Shown: positions 1 through 11,499, counted from the stretch's first letter. The stretch is DNA of 64,000 bases from Sipunculus nudus (GCA_026874595.1 CM049320.1:28694714-28758713); one strand, 5' to 3'. Notes: generated by a model from the letters alone, not told the origin. Translations and numbers: made by a program.

Positions 1-124
1 GCCTGGTTCGTTTGTCGACCGTCAAATATTGTTCCAAATTGCCCTGAGACTTTTCAGACATGTCCCTACTTTTATTCTTTTAACGCCAGGTCGTGGCGGG
101 CATGTTACATGTGTCATGTGTCAA

Positions 125-236
125 AGCTGGCCTTTGAACATATCTTTCCTTCCTTGGACCCTTATTAAAGCGTGAACTATAGCTGGCCTTTGAACATGTC
201 TTTCCTTCCTTGGACCCTCATTAAAGCGTGAACTAT
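125..236. repeat. 56-bp direct tandem duplication (2 units)
   Basis: 125-180 and 181-236 are the same 56 bases with two differences (tatct/tgtct and ccctt/cccct). Copies 2 and 3 have a single unit here, so the duplication is specific to copy 1. Confidence 0.9.
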
Positions 237-542
237 ACCTGCGCCATGCGGAACCGGAAGTCTTCAACAAAAGTCTTATTCAGCTTTTTTTTTGTAGCAC
301 CAATAGTTATGTATAGTAACCATTGCGGTACACCGTAATGAGTACCGACCTATCAATCACCTGATATTTTTAAATGCCTACTGGCTTTTATTGATCACAC
401 CATAAAATCTATGAAATATGCGATCGAGTTTTATAGTCTTCTACATTTCAAGTTCAATCATATTTAATAAGAAAGTGACGTGGCAGATTTTGTTGCTTTT
501 GGAAACGTGTCAAACGTTCTTCCAGCTTATAGTGATGTTATA

Positions 543-586
543 AATAAATAAGATTTCCTGGATTAATAAATAAGATTTCCTGGATT
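543..586. repeat. 22-bp direct tandem duplication
   Basis: aataaataagatttcctgga plus tt occurs twice back to back. Copy 2 has one unit, so this is a copy-1-specific slippage or duplication. Confidence 0.85.
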
Positions 587-873
587 AATTTCACTCATTT
601 CTATTTACTATTCTCGGATATTTCGTTAATTGTAAATCTGGGATATTTTCCGGAATGTTTTAATTTGGTTATCCTTTATATACTATACTCAGAAAGATAA
701 ATATTAATGGAATTTGGGAGGCGGGTCAATGTTCGTTCAATAAAATGACTTAAAACTGTATTTTTGTGAAATTCCCCTTTTTTTATCCGGAGATCTTTAA
801 TCTTTTTGACTTAAGTATATGGCTAATTTTATTTTGTATAATTTTAACCGATTCAATGAATAACATCTTGCAG

Positions 874-1083
874 CAACGCCTTCCTGTCCAGAGAACTGGA
901 AAAAATATAATGGCAGTTGTTATAACCTGAGTGATTCTGTAGCTTATTCAGAGGCACAGACTGCATGTTATCGTCTTTCAAGTGATTTGGTCATGATAAA
1001 TACAGTGGCAGAAAGGCAGTGGATGAAAAATGTACTGCTAGCACAGGTGCCTGCATGGATAGGCGGAGCTACCGACGGATTTT
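874..1083 (+). CDS. Exon: CTLD-A N-terminal half (copy 1)
   Basis: 210 nt, acceptor cag at 871-873, donor gtaagt from 1084, phase 1 at both ends. Encodes ...TPSCPENWKKYNGSCYNLS..., then EAQTACYRLSS, LVMINTVAERQW and AWIGGATDGF. These are the first two CTLD cysteines, the helix region and the WIG motif. Fully open. Confidence 0.88.
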
Positions 1084-1861
1084 GTAAGTTAATGAATCTG
1101 TAAAATTGCATATATTGCAATGTCATTCAATTTTTTGAGTGAATATATGTTATAGGTAAAATACGTTTAATACAGAAGATCTGGTATAGTGTGAAAATCG
1201 AGAAGCATCAACAATGACTAGTATCAATTGACAAGTGATTAACTGAGGTCACAGGCGACACGAAAGATTCGCTTTCATATGAACACTTCGAAAACGTATA
1301 AATATGACATATGATGTGTTCGTATTTTGTCTGCTTGAAAGATTATAAGTTTATTTAAAAAAAATACACTCTTTTTTTAATTTCATGTGATAACTCGTAA
1401 ATACCTTGAAGGGGATGGATTATGCACCCTCATGAATACTGCAAAACAAAATGTTTGGTACAGCATGGATCGATGCAGTGATCCTTATCCAGCAGTCTGC
1501 AGAAAAGAACTTGTCAGTACAGGTGAAGACACTTTCTCTTGTGATCAACTTAATATTCACGATAAATCAAACTGTACTGATTCCTTTTGTTAAAACATAA
1601 GAGCAATGTGTAGAGCAATTCTTTTATTGTGAATACTTTTTGTATTATATGTTAATTTCCTTACCTTGGTCATTCTCTAATTATATTGAAAATTAATCTC
1701 GTTTGCAACAAAAGAAATGTTATAAATACACTGTTATATTGTGACATTGATTTGATTGGATAAAATTATTTAATTCCTATTTATATTTAATTTATATTAT
1801 ATATATAGTTTTAATAAATAACAATGTTTTTTGTCTGTAAGAAGGTAATGATACATATATG

Positions 1862-1921
<60 letters not shown>

Positions 1922-3014
1922 TAAGATTCTATGAAGCTGTTTCACACCAGATGAACAGAGGTTAATCAGACGGTCAATCAGAAATAACTATATTCCGCTT
2001 CCAATGCTATTCCCATGGCCCGTGATACCAAGCAACTCCTCATACCCGTTCTAATTCACCAGGCTACCACTGGTCCTACCTAGGGTTGTAATGTCCCGAT
2101 ATTTAATAATTTATCGCTGCTCTCATCTATCTATATCATTTAGATTGACTGCACTCTTGAGAATTGATGGACACCCGCCTATCTGCAAATAACTGAAAAA
2201 AAACACTACCGCTCCCCGTTTGGCTAGTTATTATATTGTCATATTACACACGTGGCTATCATGTGTATCATAAAAACGCCCACGACCATACCAGGTTCGC
2301 ACCTTTATAAGAGAGTTCTCCGACAGCTACACCTCTAGTAAGACTGAAGGTGACTGTCCACATGCCTTATTCATACTTTATTTCATTTAAATTGAAGTCG
2401 CATTAGATTTCACTCCCTACATTTTGTCTACCGATAACTAAAACTAGCTTAGTATTTCGCAACAAAATGACTTTAATTACAGCTGACGTACTCAATGAAA
2501 AACATGTTTGGATTCAATATATATGTTTATTTTTATATTTGCACCTTGTTTATAATATATAGGTTTTGAAATGTCTGTTGTTATTTATGAAACTAATTGT
2601 TGCATTCAAAAATCGTGCAATGGTTTCTCTGGAAATGTATATGAATCTCAATGTTTGGTTGGTGTAAACATATGGGACAGTAAACCCCCCTCCTCCCCCA
2701 CTCGCACACGTACTTATACTTATACATTCACATATTATGGTACGAGACATCTACAATAAATCAAACTTTCTTTACAACCGCTGAACAATGTAGATTGTCT
2801 AAATTAGGTCCACTTGGGAAGCATCAAAACACATGACCCAGGGTTCATAATTCACCTACGATCACTTTTGTGGCGTTTAGAAAGATTACAGGATTAAACA
2901 CCAAAATAACATGCAGGGGCCGAAGACAGAGGGACCATATATTTATATGTTATGTTACTAATGTATCATTACATTCATACAGACACTGTTATTTATTGTT
3001 CATTAATATCTATT

Positions 3015-3053
<39 letters not shown>

Positions 3054-4468
3054 AGAGAGAATAGCCATTCTGGTTCATTGTTTATAGAAAAGGAACATGA
3101 ATACACAGAAAAGTCGCTTCAATGCCGATAAGAAACTAACCCTTGACCTTGCGATTGCTGGTCGCTTGCTCTATCCACTGAGCTATAGCAGTTCCCCGAC
3201 CGTCTGTGTATCTGCATATTTTTAAAGGGGACAGCGAAGTGACTCACGGTAGTGACGTCACAGAAGCAGTATGGCAATTTTGAAAGAAAAACGTGACACA
3301 TTTCCCACACTGAGGGAGAGGAACCTCCGCCCACACCCGCTCCTAAAAGGAAAAGGGAATTGTATCCCTGAGAGAGTATACTAAAGATATCTCATATGAT
3401 TACACAGTTATTTCTACAAGAACCAGAATTAAGCCAATCAGACTTTTTTGGTAATATAAACCATAAAACTATACAATAATATTTTGTGAAATATATTGAT
3501 ATATAAGAGTGAGGTATATGAAATAAATCAAGTCTTATCTACATCTTTTTATTGCAATACTATTTGTTTCAAATTTCAGTCAATGTGTCAAATAAACTGA
3601 CTCATTTTTCAGTCAATTAAAAAAACGCTGACATTATCAGCAATTTTAAAAATTGTTAAATAATTGCAAATTACGACAATTTATAAATTGAGACTGATTT
3701 TACATATTTTTTTCTGGGTCAGGCAAAGGGAGTAGATTTCCATGAAATTGTATGTGAGTATGTGGGTGTGTGTGTGAATTGCGCTGTGAGTCCGACCATC
3801 GGAGAATTTTGGCGCTATATGCATAAATTATTTTTATTATATATGTTACATTCAATGTGTAAAATCAGTCAATTGGTAAATTGCCTGAAATTTTCAGTCA
3901 ATTTTCAAATTGCCTGTTTCACTCATATATTCTATTAACATTTCTTTTTTTATATATCTAACTTTTACAAAAAAGCTAATATATTTTACATCATATTGCA
4001 CTTTTCCATGATCCACTTACTAATTAAAGGTATCACACACAGTAAATGTGATAAACAACTACCCTTTTTAACTCATCCAAGCATATCTGGATCAGTTGTT
4101 TTATATTTACATCTGTTTCACTGTGATTAACCTCATAATTCTTTATAAAAAAATTCCACATCATGTTATTTCACGAGTAGCTTAAGTAGAACAAGCCAAA
4201 TATAAAATATGCTATAAAGAAGTAAGTTATATAATATAAGAATACATATATGTAACAGTTATAATATATTTGACATCAAAAACTTGCAATACACCAATTC
4301 TAAATTTCAGTCAATCTGACAAAAAAATTGGACTTATTTTTCAGGCAATTTGTAAATTGCCTAAAAATTTCAGTCATTTTGTAAAATGCCTTAGTTAATC
4401 AGGCAATTTGTAAATTGACTTAAATTTTACGGAATTTACAAATTGACTGATTTTACACATTGACTTTA

Positions 4469-4522
<54 letters not shown>

Positions 4523-6661
4523 GGATTGTATTGTTATTTATTATATCATACAGAAAAAATAATGATTTAATCGTGTATAGATCCTGTAAATCTTTAAATG
4601 ACATTTGTAATGCTTCAATATCCTATTGGACCCTAAAAACTGTTGACCAACAACCAAATTAAGGAAAGGTTGGCAAAGGAAAGAATTATTATTCATTATT
4701 GTGTTGATATTAATTTTATATTAACTGTATGATAGCTTTAGAAAGTAGTTACATATAAAGTTCATATTCTATTACTTAGAAGGATGTACAATTGATATAT
4801 AACAGATTCAATAAATACTATTTTGCAGTATCACTTCCCTGTTCTAACAACGGCAAAGAATACAATGGCAGTTGTTATTACTTGAGTGATATAGTCACTG
4901 GTTCAGAAGCACCAACTAAATGTAGTCTTTATTCAAGTGAGTTGGTCATGATAGCCACAGCGGCAGAAAGGCAGTGGCTTGAAAATGATCTGTTACCACA
5001 GGAGTCCGCATGGATAGGCGGAGCTAAAGACGGATTTTGTAAGTTAATACATCTGTTAAATTGTATACATCGCAATGTCATCCAATATTTCGGAAGAATA
5101 TATTATACAGGTAAACCTTTATTGTTTAATATGCAAAACACTTGCAAAGATTTGATAGATTGGAAAAATCGAGTAGCATCAACAATGACCATCGCTCATT
5201 TTTCCAGTATTGGCAAGTGAACAACCAAGGACATAGGTGACATAAAACGCCCTTTCCTCATGCCATTTTCATATGAATATTTTTGAAAACGTATGATTAT
5301 GATGTATCATGTGTTATTGCTGTGTCTGCAAAAAAATAGACAATTTAGGCCAAAATTAAAAAGGTATATTTTCTCAGGCACTTTTTTTTCAGAAATCAAT
5401 GCGGGCGGGCGCTTTTTTTATTTTAAAGTTTTTGGTATGTTTCGCTAAAAGATGTCATATGATAAGGGAAAAGCATGCAAATAACAGTTTTATTTTGCTA
5501 AATAAGTAAAAGCACTACAAAACAAAGGAAAGTGTATGGTTTTATCTTCTTGAAAGAAATGTCGGAGCGGCAGCAGCTCAAAATTAAAGTTTTTATTGAA
5601 AATCAAAATAATTTTTTTTTTGTGGGGGGTTTGAAATTGATGCGGGCGGTGCCTGAGAACCATACCTTTAATTTTTTAGGGCCTTACAAAAATACACTCG
5701 TTTTTAATTTCATGTCATTAATCTTGAAGGGGATGGATTGTGTATTTTCATGGAGGCTGAAAAAGACATATTATGGTACAACAGGTACGGTCACAAACTG
5801 TGCAGTGATCGTTGGCCGGCCGTCTGCAGAAAAGGAGAAGACAGTAAAAGTAACGATACTTCCTCTGCTGATTAACCTAATACACGCGAAATATTTAAAT
5901 ATTACTGATTCTTTATGATATAATATATAGGAGCAGTGTGAGGAGCACAAGGACTAATTTGTTCCATGGCCTGTTTTTCTATTACTTGTGTCATTCTTGT
6001 ATAATTAAATTTAAAAAACCTCGGCATTCCTCTGCAAAAAGGGTTATATAGAAACGAAGTGATATTTCTTGCTTAATATATTATTTGGAAAAAAGCTGTT
6101 TTGGCATCGGCCGTTGCACAAGCTTCTGTACACTTTGCTGTTATCCTTGTGTAGTTTTTAGCTGCATCCTTTCTCAACTGTAGTACACGTTATCTCTTGA
6201 GGCGTTTTTGATATCAACTTTGAATTCACCTTTATGCAATGATACCTGAAATGGGTACTGCTAATCTTCTTTCACTTTGTTACCGTCTGGCTGTGAGGAT
6301 CTGTGAGTTCATTTAAGATTTCATTTTCTAAATTTTATAGCCTTCTCAATGAACCTAGACATATTGAATGTATTCATTCAAAGGTTAGAACATATTATTG
6401 CAAGGCTAATCTGATACGATACACAACATAGAATTAATCCTGATTTTATTTGTAACATTCAAATAAATCAGATAAATATGGCATATTTGCATTTTCATTT
6501 AAATGCATATGATTTAAACATGTTTTTATTCATAAATATGCTAAAAAGTTTTCTGTCATACTTTACTTTAACATACCATGTACAAATGATATCAGTGATA
6601 AATACAGATATATATTTTTTATATTAGCAAATACCTAATGACGACATTTGAAGGTAACTGT

Positions 6662-6724
<63 letters not shown>

Positions 6725-7947
6725 TCAGGTGCCAGATGGCACATTATGACATTTATTTAAGTTTTCGAGAGTAAAATGCTCCATCTGCTTATCTGCCTCC
6801 CCAAAGACAGTTTGTTAGTTTTAACTTATTGGAAGCTGAAAGCTGCAAATTTTAATAAACATCTATGGGTTGTTGAACACATATAATGAAAGTAAATAAA
6901 ATCGTAAAGATATTGAGTCAAGATATTTAATATCTTTACACGATCCTCATTTTAGCCCAGAAAAAAGGACACACTGAAAGTGCCCCTGATAGAAATACAG
7001 AAACAACTATCAAAACTACTGAACTGGATGCTGAAGAAAAAACTCCCCTAACTCACACTACTGACCCAGATGCAGGAGAAACAACTCCTTCCATCCAGAC
7101 TAAAGGCCGAGATGCTGGAGAAACAACACTTCTCATCCAGACTACTGACCAAGATGCTGGAGAAACATCTCCTCCCACTCGGACTACTGGCCAAGATGCT
7201 GGAGAAACAACTCGTCCGACCCAAACTAGTGACCGAGACGCTGGAGAAACAATCCCTCCTATGCAGACTACTGATCGAGATGCTGAAGAAACAACCCTTC
7301 CCATCCAGACTACTGACCGAGATGCTGGAGAAACAACACCTCTCATCCAGACTACTGACCGAGATGCTGGAGAAACAACACTTCCCATCCAGACTACTGA
7401 CCAGGATGATAGAGAAACCACTCTTCCCATCCAGACTACTGACCGAGATGCTGGAGAAACAACACCTCTCATCCAGACTACTGACCGAGATGCTGGAGAA
7501 ACAACACTTCCCATCCAGACTACTGACCAGGATGATAGAGAAACCACTCTTCCCATCAAGACAACTGACCAAGATGCTGGAGAAACATCTCCTCCCACTC
7601 GGACTACTGACCAAGATGCTGGTGAAACAACTCTTCCCACAAAGACAACTGACCAAGATGCTGATGAATCAGCATTTACCAAAACTACTGGCCAAAATAG
7701 TGATGAATTCACTTCAGCCACAAAACGCATTCCGGTGGCAAGAACCCAAAATATCGAGATAACTGACAAAAAGCATGAAGCAACTACAAAACTGTCCAAG
7801 ACAACTAAACAAGATGCTGAAGTGACTAGGGTGCCTTATGGTCCTCAGAACAAACCGGGGTATGACAACAATCATCTAAAGGCAATGCCAGGAAGTTTGT
7901 GCTATATAGTGATAACAAGAGAGGGGTACTCTCTCATTTGTGATTAA
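874..7947 (+). CDS. Secreted double C-type-lectin-domain protein with Thr-rich repeat stalk (copy 1; 5' exon outside window)
   Basis: Model: exons 874-1083, 1412-1522, 4829-5038, 5730-5849 and 6956-7947. Exon pairs 1-2 and 3-4 each encode one CTLD: CP..W/NGK, YNGSCY with an N-glycosylation sequon, EA..C, LVMI.T.AE, WIGGA, then GLC..M, W, C and VCRK. The last exon encodes about 330 residues of repeat stalk. All junctions are phase 1 with standard GT/AG sites and all exons are open, so the frames join without a stop. By family knowledge, CTLDs of this type are extracellular recognition domains; a ligand cannot be read from the sequence. The Ca-binding long loop (EPN/QPD, WND) is not visible, so calcium/sugar binding is doubtful. 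No transmembrane segment is seen. The signal exon is expected upstream of the window, as at 34,612. An alternative is that A and B are separate genes, but A has no stop or stalk of its own and its donor matches B's acceptor phase. Confidence 0.75.
1412..1522 (+). CDS. Exon: CTLD-A C-terminal half (copy 1)
   Basis: 111 nt. The acceptor AG at 1410-1411 is the first AG after a T-rich tract; a branch-like tgataac lies about 20 nt upstream. Donor gtgaag at 1523. In phase 1 it reads [18 protein letters not shown], then CSDPYPAVCRKELVST, giving the last CTLD cysteines. The A-rich stretch (aaaacaaaa) is in frame here, unlike in copies 2 and 3. Confidence 0.82.
1853..1921. repeat. (TA)n / (CA)n microsatellite
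   Basis: Nearly uninterrupted ta repeat running into acacacacac. Copies 2 and 3 also have TA arrays at the same position (19,497 and 37,183), so the microsatellite predates the triplication. Confidence 0.95.
3010..3202 (-). mobile_element. tRNA-derived SINE, decayed (copy 1)
   Basis: On the minus strand an intact box A (tagctcagtgg, 3175-3185) is followed by a tRNA-like anticodon arm with loop CCAGCAA, then a degraded box B. The body is short and the tail is (TC)n, seen as gagaga at 3,017-3,059 on the + strand. The same insertion exists at 38,707-38,873 in copy 3 with better boxes, so it predates the triplication; copy 2 has lost the interval. Confidence 0.65.
3575..4470. mobile_element. Palindrome-rich fold-back element (copy 1)
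   Basis: The left end (tcagtcaatgtgtcaaat) and the reverse complement of the right end (aagtcaatgtgtaaaatc) match, giving inverted termini. Inside are at least five variants of an inverted motif, for example AGGCAATTT-GT-AAATTGCCT at ~4,343, and others at ~3,870, ~3,896, ~4,372 and ~4,402. Copy 3 retains an internally deleted version at 39,225-39,360. No coding capacity. Consistent with a non-autonomous DNA transposon with subterminal repeats; the superfamily is not determined. Confidence 0.55.
4470..4519. repeat. (CA)n(TA)n microsatellite
   Basis: acacacacacac followed by about 20 TA units, directly abutting the right end of the palindromic element. Confidence 0.95.
4829..5038 (+). CDS. Exon: CTLD-B N-terminal half (copy 1)
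   Basis: 210 nt, acceptor ttttgcag to 4828, donor gtaagt from 5039, phase 1/1. Encodes SLPCSNNGKEYNGSCYYLSD, then [23 protein letters not shown] and AWIGGAKDGF. Intact. Compared with copy 2 (20,976-21,185) it shows about two dozen substitutions, most changing an amino acid. Confidence 0.88.
5348..5683. mobile_element. 336-bp MITE, PIF/Harbinger-like (TTA target duplication)
   Basis: Inverted ends: the left end begins GGCC(A)AAATTAAAAAGGTAT..TCTCAGGCAC, and the right end read in reverse begins GGCCCTAAAAAATTAAAGGTAT..TCTCAGGCAC. Both are flanked by TTA (5345-5347 and 5684-5686), a 3-bp duplication typical of Harbinger elements. Copies 2 and 3 lack the element at this intron position. No coding capacity. 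Confidence 0.75.
5730..5849 (+). CDS. Exon: CTLD-B C-terminal half (copy 1)
   Basis: 120 nt, acceptor ttgaag to 5729, donor gtaacg at 5850, phase 1/1. Reads W-DGLCIFMEAEKDILWYN, then [18 protein letters not shown] and EDSK. In copy 3 the exon ends agtacag before gtgacg; here the same site is agtaaaa before gtaacg and keeps the phase. Nearly identical to 21,563-21,682. Confidence 0.82.
6661..6725. repeat. (TA)n microsatellite
   Basis: Continuous TA repeat; paralogous arrays at 22,482-22,560 and 40,650-40,705. Confidence 0.95.
6904..6939 (+). promoter_or_regulatory. Hairpin upstream of stalk-exon acceptor (copy 1)
   Basis: gtaaagatatt ... aatatctttac forms an 11-bp perfect stem with a 14-nt loop, ending 16 nt before the acceptor AG. 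It could mask or present the 3' splice site in the pre-mRNA; this is inference. Preserved in copy 2 (22,739-22,774), degraded in copy 3. Confidence 0.4.
6956..7947 (+). CDS. Terminal exon: DAGETT repeat stalk and Cys-containing tail (copy 1)
   Basis: Acceptor tttag to 6955, phase 1. Starts A/T-QKKGHTESAPDRNTETT, followed by 17 units of a 14-residue repeat (consensus TTDxDAGETTxPIQ; 7,015-7,725), then a non-repetitive Thr/Lys-rich linker ([21 protein letters not shown]) and the tail [17 protein letters not shown]-stop. High Thr and Pro predict an O-glycosylated, extended mucin-like stalk with regularly spaced acidic residues. Stop TAA at 7945-7947. Because the repeat is 42 bp, several other frames are also open here; this frame is chosen because it continues the upstream exons in phase and ends in the conserved tail. 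Confidence 0.82.
7015..7725 (+). repeat. 42-bp coding minisatellite, 17 units (copy 1)
   Basis: Each unit encodes about 14 residues. A three-unit block of 126 bp is duplicated without visible change (7,309-7,434 and 7,435-7,560), showing recent expansion. Copies 2 and 3 have 14 and 6 units. Confidence 0.92.
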
Positions 7948-10900
7948 ATGTATGTAATTTGTAGACTGAATGGATCGGCTTAGACTGCCAATTCACGTTA
8001 CACAATACGAAGATACGTTTGCGGTTTTGATAGTTTGGGTACTATGTCACCTAAACTGAATATGGTATATATGTATTAAATGTTGAGATGCCATGCACTT
8101 ATTTCGTCAAAAAAAAAAAAACCTTAAGCTCACTGTCTTTTAATGATAATTTTACCATGAAGATGTTTTTAAATGAAAAGCGTAAGATAGCAAGATTCTC
8201 AAGTGGTGTACATATTAAACGTTATCAATGTAACCAATTGTCCTTACTTTATATGCACTAACCGCATCCTATCGGTTCTTTTTCGGAGATAAACGAATCA
8301 TCTTTATGATAAACACGTAACATATGTGTATTATAATTCATTGATTAATTTTGAAATTTGACATTTTCTCTCGCACATATTATAATAAAATAAATGTATT
8401 GTGACATTATATTGATTTAGAACTTCGTGTTTTTTCACATTGTCCATGATTGTCGTTGTTTATGTGTAGATCGCTTGATTAAAGATATCAAAGGATTCTT
8501 TGAATCCATTCAATACAGAATCGGGTTCCAATTTTTATATAGATTATATTTGTAACTGAATTTCATTCCGGTCGCTACCTCTATTGAATTGAGTACACAG
8601 GGGTCGCAAAAGAGTAGTTTTATTGGATAGAGAAGATTTCCATTAAAGTCAGTTTAGCTGGCTCACACCAGTTTAATCGTTTCTGTGTAACCTCATTATT
8701 TAATGTCTCTATGACTTTGCATATAAGATATGACCAGAGGTTATCAGCAGTTGTTATAAAAATGCTGACACCAGGTGCTGTCCTTAACGTCACTGTTCCG
8801 ATTTCCTCCAAGAAACCTCTGATATGTCAAATGATCTAATTAAAAAAAGATACTATGCTAATTTTTATGATTTATAAATTAAAAAAAAAAATTCACAAAC
8901 GCGCATGGTAAACCTCTGTCAACTGCCCCTATCTGAGTTATTTTTCCATGACTATATGCAAAGACACACCAAGCACATCTCATACAAGAAGTAAGGGAAT
9001 CAAAATGAAGTATCAGAAAAGTATCGTGTAGTTGATCCTTTATGCGTCCCCCATACACCATTTTTTTACACGTGACAAACACTACTCGTTCCCGGTTAGA
9101 CTCTTTCTCTCCGACATCATAGTGTTTCGTTGGCCTACATTAAGTGCGTAATATGCTTTTGTAAGTTCTGGTTCTCAAGCGTCTCTGTGTGAGAGGAAGA
9201 CTTCTCTTTTCATGATCCAGTACAATGTCTGTAAAATGCAGATAAAATCCGTTTCATTCGTGAATTCTCTAGATTTATACCGGACTGATAGGTTTTTTTT
9301 TCAGTCATGGCTAAACAAGCGGGAGATTCCAAAGGCCAGCCAAAGACCAGAAGAAAGTCGATAATTTAACCATTAGATAACGACCGAAAAACGTAAACAA
9401 ATGAATACAGGTGAACGTATAAATCAAATATCTGAAAAAAACGCAAAACGTAATAGACCTTTAGGAGACATCAGACGCAAACACATTAATGTTTACCAAT
9501 ATATTGGAATATAACGGAATTTTTTTTCAAACTTTGTGGGTGTTGTTGTAAAATGCACAATAACATCTTACTGGTAGTTGAGTAAAATTTTCCTGAAGGC
9601 CGTAAAGCGTGCCAAAACTGTCGGTTTGCGTAATTATCGAGATTCACAGTGTGGTGTTCAGTGTGGAAGTGTGCAATTAAAGCCACTGATGGGGTTTTGA
9701 TAATATTACAAGCAGAAGGATGCATTTCTTGTACCCAGACAATCCAGAAAATGTTTTATCAAATAATTTAAATTTTATTGTTACATATATTTTCACATTT
9801 CTTAAAATATGTATACAATAACTGACATATAATTCCGCTCTAAAGAACTATAAGCATTACACCTGATTTGGTAATGTAGACCTACTACCGACAATCAACC
9901 GCAGAAGCTTAAAATAAAAAGCAGTACACTGCGATACCACATGTATCTTGTTAATTAATTGCAGTAATAGTCTTCATTACGAATGACTGACATCTAACAT
10001 TGAAACACCTGCTTAAAAAACAGTATGGTTTTAGAGCAGGCCCTGGAAACCAATAACATAGCGTTAGTATGGAGACATTCCTAGAGAAATAAAAGAATGT
10101 GTACGCCACATTTGTGAACTTGATCATAGGATGTACAAGGTGAGTTGAAAAAGACAATGGAAACTCTTTGATGAGTAAAGCTGCCTACTGATGTCACTTA
10201 TTATGATCAGGTCTTTCTCGATGCCAGGCTCAGTAAAGTCAGTCTCCATAACGACTTGTCCAAGTCCTCTTAAATCACCAATAGCCAGAAGCCAGCTGCG
10301 TCTTTGTTTGACCTTAAAGTTTCAGAGCATATTTTTATGCTTCGCAGAGGCTTCTGGTGTATTTTGTATAGAAGTCAGCTTGCAAAAACTGTCCTAGAGA
10401 AGCCTACCAAAGATAATGTCTCTAGACAAGTATCTCCATCCACTAAATTAAGATCTGAAGGCTCTTATTCCTGACCATTCACATACCGCTCTGAATCAAA
10501 GGTCACTTTTGCTCTAACATGTGCATCTTTGGAAGATTCCACTAATGCTATCTGCGCTCCAGCTGGAAACCAGCGGGGCACTATGTAAGAAAGATATCAT
10601 AATGAGAAAACGCCGAGGCCCCCAGCATCAAACTCATTTTTAATTCTGCGGACACATCGCTACATCGCCTACCACAGTCAGGATTATACGGAGAAATGGA
10701 TTCTAATCATTGCAACACAGGCGACTCAAAATGTGGTGTAGAAATACGTAATGGAACCGTCTGCCTAGGTCGACCGCCTGCGCAGTTGCCCGAAATCCTT
10801 AGCGACTTTCCATCTACCAGCTTTTACTATTTTCGAAGCGAAAATGGGACGTCAGTTTAGCCACGTACAGATCAAATCCCCCCCCCCCCCCGGCAGCTGC

Positions 10901-11499
10901 TTTTCGCGACTTGTCGGTCTGGAATCTCTTCATCAGCAACCATCGGGCATCTGCTAGAAAGGACGAGCCCACCTGACACTAAAACTACATGTTCGAATCA
11001 AAGCCATCATCCTACAAAAAATATGTCGGTAAATTTCAATACCGTTCCTGTCATTTCCTAACAAAAGCTGAAAGGTCATTCCCCGATTCCTATTATAATA
11101 CAAATTAAAGGTATGACATTCTAGACTAGAAAAGGTCAATTCTGACTAAATTTCCCGGCTTTTATGTAAATATCGCCAATCTTTCAGTGGAAAATTTGGA
11201 CCTCAGGAAAAGATCAATGATTTTTTTTATGATTTGATCTTTAGATGAAATTCCACATGTAAATGTCATCACAAATCGATACAGCCTGGCAGATATAATC
11301 TACAGGGAATATTCTCATTTAAACATTGCAACCAAATTGAACTTACCTTAACAGCAGGATGCTACCTTTTTTTCCAGCTAATCGTAGTATTTTTTTTCAG
11401 GAAACGGTAAGTGATTATGATAAGTCTTTTATCAGTTTTTCAGTCAAATACAAATAAATATTAATCAAAGTATTCACCAAAACAATTGAGTTTATAGAG
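7948..11499 (+). other. 3' UTR and intergenic DNA between stalk exon and CTLD-C (copy 1)
   Basis: After the stop codon the paralogy with copies 2 and 3 continues; the conserved AATAAA at 8,384 is the likely polyadenylation signal. Beyond it no gene is recognised. A 14-base C run lies at about 10,879-10,892. Paralogous to 41,478-44,701; most of it is deleted in copy 2. Confidence 0.55.
8384..8389 (+). terminator. Candidate polyadenylation signal AATAAA (copy 1)
   Basis: AATAAA about 440 nt after the stalk stop codon, preserved at the equivalent site in copy 2 (24,099) and copy 3 (41,916) inside a conserved context (acattttctctcgca upstream, tattgtg downstream). Confidence 0.5.

Larger units (their letters stand above)
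1..873 (+). other. Start of unit copy 1; presumed intron 1 of the copy-1 lectin gene
   Basis: No exon seen. Paralogous to 17,840-18,620 and 35,527-36,288, where it lies between the signal exon and CTLD-A. It contains two small local duplications (125-236 and 543-586). The 3' end is a normal acceptor (ttgcag at 868-873). Confidence 0.6.
1523..4828 (+). other. Intron between CTLD-A and CTLD-B (copy 1), repeat-filled
   Basis: No exon recognised. Holds a (TA)n/(CA)n array (1,853-1,921), a tRNA-derived SINE with (GA)n (~3,010-3,202), a palindrome-rich element (~3,575-4,470) and (CA)n(TA)n at 4,470-4,519. The part ~2,930-4,690 is missing from copy 2. The intron could contain the former 3' end of a once independent gene A, but I see no polyadenylated terminal exon. 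Confidence 0.6.
5850..6955 (+). other. Intron before the stalk exon (copy 1)
   Basis: No exon seen. Carries a TA array (6,661-6,725) and, just before the stalk acceptor, a perfect 11-bp hairpin stem (6,904-6,939). Almost identical to copy 2 over its whole length, much more so than the preceding exon. Confidence 0.6.

Noticed and set aside
1853-1921. Repeat arrays considered as CRISPR or replication origin
   Set aside because: Simple dinucleotide microsatellites in a eukaryotic intron; no spacers, cas genes or origin features.
7048-7799. Long minus-strand open frames (about 200-250 residues) over the copy-1 stalk, and likewise at 22,787-23,508
   Set aside because: The 42-bp unit is a multiple of three, so several frames stay open by repetition. 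Only the + frame joins the CTLD exons in phase and ends in the conserved tail.
7850-7862. Splice donor gtatga within the stalk exon that would join the stalk to CTLD-C in phase 1
   Set aside because: The phase fits in all copies, but CTLD-C is broken everywhere, and the reading frame beyond the site ends in a tail that is conserved in an independent gene, so the stalk exon is most likely terminal.
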